NCBI GenBank assembly: GCA_934096265.1
Contig: CAKOLI010000014.1
Coordinates: forward strand, 1-6,547
Direction: 5' to 3'
DNA length: 6,547 nt
From: an uncultured Bacilli bacterium
GTDB lineage: Bacteria; Bacillota_I; Bacilli_A; RF39; UBA660
Below are positions 1 through 5,424 of this stretch, one piece after another; the stretch's first letter is position 1; each line of letters begins with the position of its first letter. Below the pieces are notes generated by a model, which saw only the letters and a list, made by a program, of their open reading frames with translations, made no database searches and was not told where the DNA came from. A program made the position numbers and the translations under genes.

Positions 1-31
1 TTATTTTATCATCATAACTTAATTTTGCCAT
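1..31 (-). CDS. IS3-family transposase OrfA, first 10 codons only
   Basis: An ATG at 31-29 opens a frame that runs off the window edge and encodes MAKLSYDDKI. This matches, from family memory, the usual N-terminus of helix-turn-helix OrfA proteins of IS3-family elements in Firmicutes. A GAGG ribosome binding site sits at 42-39, seven bases ahead of the start. In such elements OrfA binds the ends and is fused to the DDE-domain OrfB by programmed -1 frameshifting; none of that part is visible here. The call rests on ten residues plus the adjacent IS3-type inverted repeat. Confidence 0.65.
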   Translation of the reverse strand, partial: MAKLSYDDKI

Positions 32-77
32 ATAAAAACCTCGTTTCTGTTTTGTCCAAGAAACGGGGTTCATATCA
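1..77 (-). mobile_element. Left end of an IS3-family insertion sequence, reading out of the window (partial)
   Basis: Read on the minus strand, positions 77 to 53 form a terminal inverted repeat of the IS3 (IS150-like) type: TGATA, then TGAACCCC-N5-TTGGACA. It is followed after 21 nt by a transposase start codon. A very similar end, facing the other way, lies at 6472-6496; the two share the TGAACCCC and TTGGACA blocks at identical spacing and differ in the 5-nt centre. The outer boundary is probably 77 (TGA...) but could be 72 (TGAACCCC). The rest of the element, its right end and any target duplication lie outside the window, so completeness and activity cannot be judged. Confidence 0.75.
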
Positions 78-96
78 CAATAATGAGTCTTTAGAT

Positions 97-489
97 TTAT
101 TTCATTTTTTTGTTAATTTCAGATGTGTTTTTCCAAATCATTATTAGGATTAATGCTGATTCGTATATAATTCTTAATATTATATTGCCTAGAACTAATG
201 TTAAGATAAATGATATGAAACTAATACTGATTAAACTAAATGAATTTAATGTTATATATATTGCAAGTATTAGGTAGGTAATTTTAAGTATTGGTTCTAT
301 TAACATGTTTTTAAAATCTGCGAAATCTTTTAACCATACAAGAAATTTGTTAGGTAGTTTTTTGTCTTGTTTAATAAACATAAAATATACTAAGAATCCT
401 CCTGCAATTGCTAGTAAGGTTGCGATGATTGACCAAGTACCAAATCTTACCATTGGTGAGTTGTTAAAATAAGTATCATATTCGTACAT
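97..489 (-). CDS. Small integral membrane protein, DUF4282-like C-terminal part
   Basis: A 130-residue membrane protein of unknown function. The chosen start is the ATG at 489-487, preceded by AAAGGAG (504-498) at 8 nt; an in-frame ATG at 522 has no such site. Hydrophobic segments lie at about residues 19-38, 67-83, 84-103 and 104-118. The first is followed by a basic stretch (KQDKK, 40-44). From about residue 55 the protein resembles DUF4282 proteins: a DFKNMLIEPILK start, two membrane segments, then an R-x-x-YE motif and a tail ending NTSEINKKMK. That assignment is from memory of the family pattern, not a search. The gene is transcribed alone, away from the sortase gene, and its stop lies 19 nt from the IS end at 77. 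No catalytic motif is seen. Confidence 0.7.
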   Translation of the reverse strand: MYEYDTYFNNSPMVRFGTWSIIATLLAIAGGFLVYFMFIKQDKKLPNKFLVWLKDFADFKNMLIEPILKITYLILAIYITLNSFSLISISFISFILTLVLGNIILRIIYESALILIMIWKNTSEINKKMK

Positions 490-497
490 AATCGTTA

Positions 498-541
498 CTC
501 CTTTCATTTTTAATTTTATCATATATTTATTTGTTATGGAA
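498..541 (-). promoter_or_regulatory. Possible promoter and ribosome binding site of the small membrane protein gene
   Basis: On the minus strand, TAAAAT (518-513) is preceded by TG one base upstream, an extended -10 pattern. TTCCAT (541-536) stands 17 nt upstream as a weak -35. The predicted transcript would start only a few bases before the AAAGGAG site (504-498), leaving a very short leader, so a promoter further upstream in the AT-rich 542-630 region is also possible. Confidence 0.3.
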
Positions 542-630
542 GTATTTCAGTTAATTATATGTAAAAATGTTTGTTATATGTGATATGAAATACATATTTG
601 ATTTGGTTTTCGTGTATATTATTAATATAT

Positions 631-676
631 TTGACAAAAATTAAAATAAGTGTATAATATTAAGCCATTCAGGGGG
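631..676 (+). promoter_or_regulatory. Promoter and Shine-Dalgarno site of the sortase gene
   Basis: TTGACA (631-636) and TATAAT (653-658) are both exact consensus boxes for the housekeeping sigma factor, separated by 16 nt. Transcription would start near 665. AGGGGG (671-676) follows, 8 nt before the ATG at 685. No operator-like repeat is evident, so the sortase is probably expressed constitutively. The remainder of the 195-nt intergenic region (490-684) is AT-rich with no further recognisable element. Confidence 0.8.
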
Positions 677-684
677 AATATAAT

Positions 685-1422
685 ATGTTTAGAAAGTTTG
701 TGATGTCATTATTTTCTATGTTGTTTTTGGGTGTTACTTTGTTTACTTACTTTAATATAGATAATGAAGTTGTTTTAGCAGATACTGCTGTGAATGGTGA
801 TATAGTTGATGTTGCTATGGATAGTGATGTTGATTATAAGAAGTTGATTGATGGGTATAGAAGTGAATATAATAATCAAGATATTGTTGGTAGAGTTGCA
901 ATTTTGAATAGTGATTTTGATAAGATTATTGTTCAAGGAAGTGATAATAGTTATTATTTGAGTCATGATAATTATGGTAGATATAGTGCTTTAGGGTCTG
1001 CGTTTGTAGATAGTAGGGTAGATATTAATAATGCTAGGAAGATATTGATTTTTGGACATAATACTACTAAGAGAAAAGGTGTTTTTTCTATGTTAGAGGA
1101 GTATTATGATTATGATTATTATAAGGAACATGAGATTATAGCTTTAACTACTGATATGGGGGGGCGTTATTATAAGATTTTTTCTGTTTATATTGAAACT
1201 AGTGATTGGAGTTATATGAGGGTAGATTTTCCTAGTAATATTGATTTTATTAAGCATGCAAATATGCTTAAGGATAACTCTTTTTATGATACTTCTGTAG
1301 ATTTAAGTGATGATGATAATATATTGATTTTACAAACTTGTAGTAATCATAAAGATTATAGGACGTATAAAAAGAAATATTTATTAATTATTGCAAAAGA
1401 AATGAAAGACTTTGCAGTTTAA
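685..1422 (+). CDS. Class B sortase (cysteine transpeptidase)
   Basis: A 245-residue sortase, a membrane-anchored transpeptidase that cleaves a sorting signal in exported proteins and joins them to the peptidoglycan or to a pilin partner. Residues 5-22 form an N-terminal hydrophobic anchor after a basic start, so the catalytic domain would be extracellular. Class B hallmarks are SDNSYYLSHDNYG (86-98), the catalytic His125 in IFGHN (122-126), YKIFSVY (163-169), and the catalytic Cys219 in LQTCS (217-221). The expected third residue, an Arg about ten residues after the Cys, is not clear: KKKY occupies that place (229-232) and the nearest Arg is R226. No sortase substrate with an LPxTG- or NPxTN-like tail and no pilin gene lies nearby, so the substrate is encoded elsewhere. 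The last codons overlap those of the convergent dGTPase gene by 4 nt. Confidence 0.9.
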   Translation: MFRKFVMSLFSMLFLGVTLFTYFNIDNEVVLADTAVNGDIVDVAMDSDVDYKKLIDGYRSEYNNQDIVGRVAILNSDFDKIIVQGSDNSYYLSHDNYGRYSALGSAFVDSRVDINNARKILIFGHNTTKRKGVFSMLEEYYDYDYYKEHEIIALTTDMGGRYYKIFSVYIETSDWSYMRVDFPSNIDFIKHANMLKDNSFYDTSVDLSDDDNILILQTCSNHKDYRTYKKKYLLIIAKEMKDFAV

Positions 1423-1443
1423 TTAGGCTGTAAAGTCTTTTTT
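1405..1443. terminator. Bidirectional hairpin terminator embedded in the ends of both convergent genes
   Basis: AAAGACTTTGCAG (1405-1417) pairs with CTGTAAAGTCTTT (1428-1440): 13 pairs including one G-U, around a 10-nt loop that holds the two overlapping stop codons. On the plus strand it ends in six T (1438-1443). On the minus strand it is followed by a T-rich stretch (complement of about 1390-1407), so it could stop transcription from both sides. The left arm encodes the last residues of the sortase and the right arm the last residues of the dGTPase. Confidence 0.85.
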
Positions 1444-2582
1444 AGTGTGTAATTTTTGTATATTTCGTATTGCCTTTTGAAATAGTCATCTGTCATACCC
1501 GCTAGGTAATCAATGATTATTCTTGAGACTGAGGTATTTTCTATATAGGTTTTATCCATTGTGTTTAGGTAGTTTTTGCAGATGTGCGCATCTTGGTCAT
1601 TGTTTGTTATTTGGGTGTGGTATACTTGGAATAAGTGTCTAAACATTTTTTCGTATAGTATAATTGTTTCTTTTGTATTAGCGTTTTTATAGATATGCGT
1701 GTAATTGAATTCTTTTAGATCTTTTAATGCTTTAAATACTTTTGGTGATAATTTTATGTATGGTAGGTTATAGCTGTTATTAATTATATCTAGTACGAGT
1801 GTATTAATAATATCACTGTTATTGTCTCCTAAAACATTTGTAATGCTATTAGGTATATCATTCTTGCTGATTATCCCTAGTCTAATAGCGTCTTCTATAT
1901 CTCTTCCAATGTATGCAATTATGTCACTTATTCTGACTACACATCCTTCTAGTGTCATTGGACGAAGTGCTTTATTTAGATTTTCATCTTTGTATGTACT
2001 TCTATATTCTTGCATAAATATTTCTTTTGTTTTTTGTACTGGTTCGTATTTTTCTAATTCAATTTCTCCATTATGGCACATTATTGCATCTAATGTTTGT
2101 ATACATACGTTGCTTCCTTTTCCATTATTTTCTAATGTCATTAGGGTTCTTACGCTTTGGATGTTATGGTTAAAAAAGCCTTCGTTTTGTTCGATACTTA
2201 TTTTGTTTAGTATTGCTTCTCCTGTATGTCCAAAGGGAGGGTGTCCTAAGTCATGGCCTAGTGAAGCCGCTTCTATTAGGTCTTCATTTAAGGATAGAGC
2301 TCTACCGATAGTTCTTGCTATTTTACTTACCATTTGAACATGTATCATTCTTTTACTGATATGGTCGTTTTCATTGAATGAGAATACTTGTGTTTTGTCT
2401 GTGTATCTTGTATATGAAAGAGAGTATAGAATGCGGTCAGCATCTCTTTCATAGTTTGCTCTTATGTCTTGTGTATCTTTGTATAGTCTTATTCCTTCAT
2501 TGTTTTTGCTTGCATATTCACTTAGGTAGTTATCTTTAGCTACTATGTTTTCTTTTATTTTTTTAAATAATTCTTTTTCCAT
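1419..2582 (-). CDS. dgt: dGTPase-family deoxynucleoside triphosphate triphosphohydrolase (HD domain)
   Basis: A 387-residue HD-superfamily hydrolase. Relatives remove the whole triphosphate from dGTP or other dNTPs, giving deoxynucleoside and tripolyphosphate, and so adjust dNTP pools in the cytoplasm. The metal site is visible: His81 (IHVQM), His110-Asp111 in GHDLGHPPFGH (109-119), and Asp220 (VRISD, 216-220). His114 and His119 are the additional conserved histidines of this family. RDADRILYS (46-54) is the typical N-terminal signature. Length fits the family. The start is the ATG at 2582-2580, with a GGTG-type site at 2591-2588. The gene converges on the sortase gene and diverges from a broken acetyltransferase gene, so it is probably monocistronic. 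Nucleotide specificity cannot be read from sequence; members vary and some are activated by other dNTPs. Confidence 0.92.
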   Translation of the reverse strand: MEKELFKKIKENIVAKDNYLSEYASKNNEGIRLYKDTQDIRANYERDADRILYSLSYTRYTDKTQVFSFNENDHISKRMIHVQMVSKIARTIGRALSLNEDLIEAASLGHDLGHPPFGHTGEAILNKISIEQNEGFFNHNIQSVRTLMTLENNGKGSNVCIQTLDAIMCHNGEIELEKYEPVQKTKEIFMQEYRSTYKDENLNKALRPMTLEGCVVRISDIIAYIGRDIEDAIRLGIISKNDIPNSITNVLGDNNSDIINTLVLDIINNSYNLPYIKLSPKVFKALKDLKEFNYTHIYKNANTKETIILYEKMFRHLFQVYHTQITNNDQDAHICKNYLNTMDKTYIENTSVSRIIIDYLAGMTDDYFKRQYEIYKNYTLKKTLQPN

Positions 2583-2587
2583 TATAT

Positions 2588-2611
2588 CACCATCTTTAGT
2601 TAATTATATCA
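2588..2611 (-). promoter_or_regulatory. Extended -10 promoter and ribosome binding site of dgt
   Basis: On the minus strand, TGATATAAT (2611-2603) is a perfect extended -10 element. No good -35 box stands 17 nt upstream (AGAAAA), which is tolerated by extended -10 promoters. Transcription would start near 2596, just ahead of the GGTG site (2591-2588), so the leader is very short. Confidence 0.5.
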
Positions 2612-2658
2612 CAAGATGAAATAAATTTTCTTTATAATTTAAAAAAATATGTTCATGC

Positions 2659-2716
2659 GAGGGATACGATGACAAAATCGAATGCTGTTGGTAAACTATT
2701 GTTGTGGATTAATTAA
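2659..2716 (+). other. Fifteen-codon open frame with a ribosome binding site; leader peptide or gene remnant
   Basis: Between dgt and the broken acetyltransferase gene, GAGGG (2659-2663) precedes an ATG at 2669 by 5 nt, opening MTKSNAVGKLLLWIN before TAA at 2714-2716. A TATAAT lies at 2633-2638 without a convincing -35. The frame could be a short peptide gene, the surviving 5' end of a lost gene, or chance. I do not recognise the peptide. The rest of 2612-2734 shows nothing else. Confidence 0.2.
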
Positions 2717-2734
2717 TATGAGGTGTTTAATTAA

Positions 2735-3203
2735 ATGAAATATGAAATTAAAAAAGTGGTATTAAGCGATGTAGAAATAGTCAATGTTTTTTTTACTAAA
2801 TTAATAATTGATGAAAAATAGTATGATAAAAATATTAATGAAAATTGTGTTGTCACATCACTATATAAGCATTTAATTAAAGATAAAAGATAGTAATAAT
2901 TTGATATTATTTGCTTATGTTAATAATATAGTAGTTGGTTATTTGTATGGATTTGTTAAAAATAATGGTGATGCTTATATAGAAACTGTTACTGAATTAG
3001 AGGCTATGTATGTAGATAGTGATTATAGAAAATTGGGTATAGGTAATGCTTTAGTGAATGAATTTAAGATTTGGTTGAAAGAAAAAGGTAACAAATTTAT
3101 AGAATTAAAAGTATGTAGTGCTAATATTGACGCTATTAATTTATATAAACAAAATAGTTTTAGTGATATTAAACTGGTTATGGCTTACAAAAAGAAAGAT
3201 TAA
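2735..3203 (+). pseudogene. GNAT-family N-acetyltransferase, broken by an in-frame stop and a frameshift
   Basis: The original gene most likely began at the ATG at 2735, which has a GAGGTG site (2720-2725) 9 nt upstream. Its frame reads MKYEIKKVVLSDVEIVNVFF... for 28 codons, hits TAG at 2819-2821, then continues as a recognisable YDKNINENCVV segment up to 2890. TAG, TAA and TAA follow (2891-2899). The rest of the protein (2877-3203) continues in the +1 frame, consistent with a 1-nt indel near the A-run at 2885-2888. That part holds the acetyl-CoA pyrophosphate-binding motif RKLGIG and ends with NLYKQNSF, typical of GNAT C-termini. Joined, the two parts give about 155 residues, the normal size of a single-domain GNAT. 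A reading starting at TTG 2901 (100 aa) would lack the first strand and helices of the fold and has no ribosome site. The original acyl acceptor is unknown. Confidence 0.8.
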
Positions 3204-3247
3204 ATGTTTTTAGTGTTAAACTTCTTTGCAAAATTATTAAAAAAACA

Positions 3248-3276
3248 TTGACATGCTTGGTATAATATGGTATATT
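3248..3276 (+). promoter_or_regulatory. Promoter of the secE-nusG operon
   Basis: TTGACA (3248-3253) is an exact -35 box. TATATT (3271-3276) lies 17 nt downstream and is preceded by TGG, making an extended -10. Transcription would begin near 3283. The leader opens with a small possible hairpin (AGCAC-GAAG-GTGTT) before the GGAGGAG ribosome site at 3313-3319. A TATAAT at 3261-3266 is only 7 nt from the -35 and is unlikely to be used with it. Confidence 0.8.
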
Positions 3277-3322
3277 TATTTCAGCACGAAGGTGTTTTTA
3301 TTTTGGGTTATTGGAGGAGATT

Positions 3323-3496
3323 ATGAGTAAAATAGGTAAATACTTTTCTGGTGTAAAGAAAGAGATTAGTCGTGTAAGATGGACTAAGAAAAAAGATTTG
3401 GTTAAATATTCTGTTGCGACTATTTGTTTTGTTTTGTTTTTTGGACTTTTCTTTTATTTAATTGATTATATTGTGGCATGGATGAGGACTATATAG
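3323..3496 (+). CDS. secE: Preprotein translocase subunit SecE
   Basis: A 57-residue single-span SecE, the essential small subunit that clamps SecY in the Sec translocon. The length is typical of Gram-positive SecE. The amphipathic N-terminal helix ends in KEISRVRWTKKKDLVKYS (13-30), the conserved SecE signature, and the membrane span covers about residues 31-53. The start is the ATG at 3323, because the upstream in-frame TTG at 3311 lies inside the GGAGGAG ribosome site. nusG begins one nucleotide after the stop codon, the usual secE-nusG pair. rpmG (ribosomal protein L33), often found just upstream in Firmicutes, is absent here. Confidence 0.95.
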   Translation: MSKIGKYFSGVKKEISRVRWTKKKDLVKYSVATICFVLFFGLFFYLIDYIVAWMRTI

Positions 3497-3497
3497 T

Positions 3498-4031
3498 ATG
3501 AAAAAAGAATGGTATGTTGTTAACACAATTTCAGGTCACGAATATAAGGTAAAAGAAAAGTTAGAGATGCGTATTAACTCTATGGAATTACAAGATAATA
3601 TATTTAGAGTTATAGTGCCAGAGCAAAAGGAAATTGAATACAAAGATGGTGTAAAGAAAGAAAAAGTTAAAAAAATGTTTCCAGGTTATGTACTTGTAGA
3701 GATGGTTATGAGTGATGAAGCTTGGTTTATAGTTAGAAACACACAAGGCGTTACTGGATTTATTGGATCATCTGGTAAAGGTGCAAAGCCAATACCTTTA
3801 TTACCTTCTGAGGTTGATAGAATACTTGGTAGTATGGGTATGAGTAGAGTAGATTTATCTAAAGATATGGAAGTCGGTAAGAAAGTTAAGATTATTGATG
3901 GTCCATTTAAGGATATGATAGGTAAGATTGATACTATTGATTTGAAGCAACAAAAGATGATAGTTTTGGTCGATTTATTTGGTCAAGAAACGTCTGTAGA
4001 AGTAGAAATTTCACAAATTGAGAGTATTTAG
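3498..4031 (+). CDS. nusG: Transcription termination/antitermination factor NusG
   Basis: A 177-residue NusG, which binds the clamp of elongating RNA polymerase, modulates pausing and links transcription to Rho or to the ribosome. The NGN domain covers about residues 3-112: EWYVVNT (4-10), FPGYVLVEM (61-69) and the NTQGVTGFIG turn (81-90). The KOW domain covers about 125-177, with VGKKVKIIDGPFKDMIG (126-142). There is no extra inserted domain. The start at 3498 lies one base after the secE stop; its GAGG site (3484-3487) is inside secE, so the two are probably translationally coupled. No hairpin terminator is seen after the gene, only an A-rich tract (4033-4059), so some read-through into rplK is possible. 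Confidence 0.97.
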   Translation: MKKEWYVVNTISGHEYKVKEKLEMRINSMELQDNIFRVIVPEQKEIEYKDGVKKEKVKKMFPGYVLVEMVMSDEAWFIVRNTQGVTGFIGSSGKGAKPIPLLPSEVDRILGSMGMSRVDLSKDMEVGKKVKIIDGPFKDMIGKIDTIDLKQQKMIVLVDLFGQETSVEVEISQIESI

Positions 4032-4051
4032 TTAAAAAAATTTAAAAAATA

Positions 4052-4080
4052 ATTGAAAAATTGTTAAAAGTGTGTTATTA
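4052..4080 (+). promoter_or_regulatory. Promoter of the rplK-rplA operon
   Basis: TTGAAA (4052-4057) and TATTAT (4075-4080) are separated by 17 nt, and TGT directly precedes the -10 to give an extended -10 element. Transcription would start near 4087, exactly where the structured leader begins. Confidence 0.65.
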
Positions 4081-4086
4081 TTTAAG

Positions 4087-4156
4087 GCGCGACTGTATAT
4101 TATATATGCAGAGGTGATATATAGTGGGAGGCGGAAAGCTAATTGAACCACTCGCG
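4087..4156 (+). promoter_or_regulatory. Ribosomal protein L1-type autoregulatory leader ahead of rplK
   Basis: The leader is closed at its base by CGCG (4087-4090) with CGCG (4153-4156). Next to that, AGTGG (4122-4126) pairs with CCACT (4148-4152). Inside, an asymmetric internal loop separates this stem from a small GC helix (GGC 4129-4131 with GCT 4137-4139) capped by GGAAA. The pattern GTGGGAG - small helix - TTGAACCAC resembles the known L1 mRNA site, which mimics the L1 stalk of 23S rRNA. L1, the second product of the operon, would bind here and repress its translation. Assignment is from the motif, not from a covariance search. Confidence 0.6.
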
Positions 4157-4181
4157 AAAAAAAATATAGGAGGTGTTTTTC

Positions 4182-4610
4182 GTGGCAAAACAAGTTGTTA
4201 AGAAAATTAAGTTGCAAATTCCTGCGGGTAAGGCTACACCTGCTCCACCAGTTGGAACAGTATTAGGTCCTGCTGGAATTAATTTACAAGAATTTTGTAC
4301 TAGATACAATGATGCAACTAGAGATAAAATGGGAGATATTTTACCAGTTGAAATTACTATTTTTGATGATAGAAGTTTTGATTTTGTAGTAAAGACTCCA
4401 CCTGCCGCTTTTTTACTAAAGAAGGCAGCTTCAATTAAATCTGGTTCTGCTAAAGGTAAGAAAGAAGTAGTTGCGACTATTAGTGAAGCTAAACTTAGGG
4501 AAATCGCTGAGACTAAGTTAGTTGATTTAAATGCCTACGATGTTGAAGCAGCAATGAAGACTATTAAAGGTACTGCTTTGAATATGGGTATTGCTATTAA
4601 AGAAGATTAA
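4182..4610 (+). CDS. rplK: 50S ribosomal protein L11
   Basis: A 142-residue L11, the protein at the base of the ribosomal stalk that, with 23S rRNA, forms the GTPase-associated centre and is needed for RelA-type stringent response sensing. The N-terminal domain has the proline-rich PAPPVGTVLGPAGIN loop, the classic thiopeptide-contact region. The C-terminal RNA-binding domain ends with the conserved KGTALNMGI. The start is GTG at 4182, chosen because a perfect AGGAGGTG site (4168-4175) ends 6 nt upstream and the product then begins MAKQVVKKIK; the in-frame GTG at 4173 lies inside that site. rplA follows after 83 nt of structured RNA. Confidence 0.97.
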   Translation: MAKQVVKKIKLQIPAGKATPAPPVGTVLGPAGINLQEFCTRYNDATRDKMGDILPVEITIFDDRSFDFVVKTPPAAFLLKKAASIKSGSAKGKKEVVATISEAKLREIAETKLVDLNAYDVEAAMKTIKGTALNMGIAIKED

Positions 4611-4627
4611 TTTGTAATTTTTAAGTA

Positions 4628-4685
4628 CATATAGGGTAACCTATGTGGAAGGATATTTTTTCCGCTAAAAAACCACATAAGGAGG
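4628..4685 (+). promoter_or_regulatory. Pair of mutually exclusive hairpins between rplK and rplA, the second abutting the rplA ribosome site
   Basis: Hairpin A pairs CATATAGG (4628-4635) with CCTATGTG (4640-4647), 8 pairs with one G-U, on a GTAA loop of the stable GNRA type. Hairpin B pairs TATGTGG (4642-4648) with CCACATA (4673-4679), 7 perfect pairs, and holds an internal GGA/TCC helix and an A-rich asymmetric loop. The two share 4642-4647 and cannot coexist. Hairpin B ends one base before AGGAGG (4680-4685), the rplA ribosome site. Its GTGG...CCAC stem with an asymmetric loop recalls the L1 site ahead of rplK but lacks the TTGAA block. It may control rplA translation. Confidence 0.45.
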
Positions 4686-4693
4686 TAAATATA

Positions 4694-5386
4694 ATGAAGA
4701 GTAAGAGACATGTTGCTAATTTAAATAAGGTTGATAAGAATAAGCTTTATACAGTAGAAGAAGCTGTTAATTTGTCAAAGGAATTATCTAATACTAAGTT
4801 TGATGCTACTTTAGAGGTTGCAATGAATTTAAATTTAGATGTTAAGAAGGCAGATCAACAATTAAGAGGTGCTGTAGTTCTTCCTAATGGTACTGGTAAA
4901 TCTAAGAAGATTTTAGTGCTTGCTAAGGGAGATAAGGCAAAGGAAGCTAAGGAAGCAGGAGCTACTTATGTAGGCGATGTTGATATGATTAGTAAAATTG
5001 AAAAAGAAAATTGGTTTGATTTTGATGTAATTATAGCGACACCTGATATGATGCCTATGCTTGGTAAGATTGGTAAGCTTTTAGGTCCTAAAGGTTTAAT
5101 GCCTAATCCTAAGACTGGTACAGTTACTACTGATGTTAAAAGAGCAGTTGAAGATACTATTAAGGGTAAAGTTGAATATCGTACTGATACTTATGGTAAT
5201 ATTCATGCTATTGTTGGTAAAGTTAGCTTTGATGCTGATAAGCTATGTGAAAACTTAAAGAGTTTTGTAGAAGTTATTCTTAAAGCTAAACCTTCAACAG
5301 TTAAGGGTAACTATGTTAAGAATATTTCTATTTCTAGTACTATGGGTCCTGGAATTAAGATAGATGTTAATTCATTTGACAAGTAA
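4694..5386 (+). CDS. rplA: 50S ribosomal protein L1
   Basis: A 230-residue L1, the protein of the mobile L1 stalk that handles deacylated tRNA at the E site, and in many bacteria the repressor of its own operon. The signature PDMMPMLGKIGKLLGPKG (117-134), followed by LMPNPKTGTV, is the conserved domain II region. Domain I is built from the N- and C-terminal parts. The start is the ATG at 4694, 8 nt after AGGAGG (4680-4685). The frame also has an ATG at 4643, but that lies inside the upstream hairpin and would add 17 non-conserved residues. The last codons contain the -35 box of the following rplJ promoter. No terminator hairpin follows the stop directly. Confidence 0.97.
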   Translation: MKSKRHVANLNKVDKNKLYTVEEAVNLSKELSNTKFDATLEVAMNLNLDVKKADQQLRGAVVLPNGTGKSKKILVLAKGDKAKEAKEAGATYVGDVDMISKIEKENWFDFDVIIATPDMMPMLGKIGKLLGPKGLMPNPKTGTVTTDVKRAVEDTIKGKVEYRTDTYGNIHAIVGKVSFDADKLCENLKSFVEVILKAKPSTVKGNYVKNISISSTMGPGIKIDVNSFDK

Positions 5387-5404
5387 GAGAAATAGTTATA
5401 TAAT
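5376..5404 (+). promoter_or_regulatory. Consensus promoter of rplJ-rplL, overlapping the end of rplA
   Basis: TTGACA (5376-5381) and TATAAT (5399-5404) are both perfect consensus boxes with the optimal 17-nt spacer. The -35 lies within the last three codons of rplA (Phe-Asp-Lys). Transcription would start near 5411, giving a leader of roughly 148 nt before rplJ. A promoter this strong suits stalk proteins, of which L12 is needed in several copies per ribosome. Confidence 0.85.
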
Positions 5405-5424
5405 ATATTTGTTTTTGAAATTTG

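Noticed and set aside
1822..2337. A 171-codon plus-strand open frame opposite dgt
   Set aside because: It lies fully antisense to the well-supported HD hydrolase, has no ribosome site and reads as low-complexity shadow sequence.
2901..3203. The 100-codon frame from TTG 2901 as an intact small acetyltransferase
   Set aside because: It lacks the N-terminal third of the GNAT fold, has no ribosome site, and the missing part is found just upstream in another frame.
3204..3249. AATGTTTTT (near 3204) pairing with AAAAACATT (3241-3249) as a terminator for the acetyltransferase gene
   Set aside because: The stem is purely A/T-rich apart from one G-C pair, the loop is long, and the right arm runs into the secE promoter -35; it is better explained by base composition.
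3204..3322. rpmG (L33) upstream of secE, as in many Firmicutes
   Set aside because: There is no room and no frame matching L33; the gene is not in this window.
4032..4060. A terminator after nusG
   Set aside because: Only an A-rich tract is present, with no GC-containing stem.
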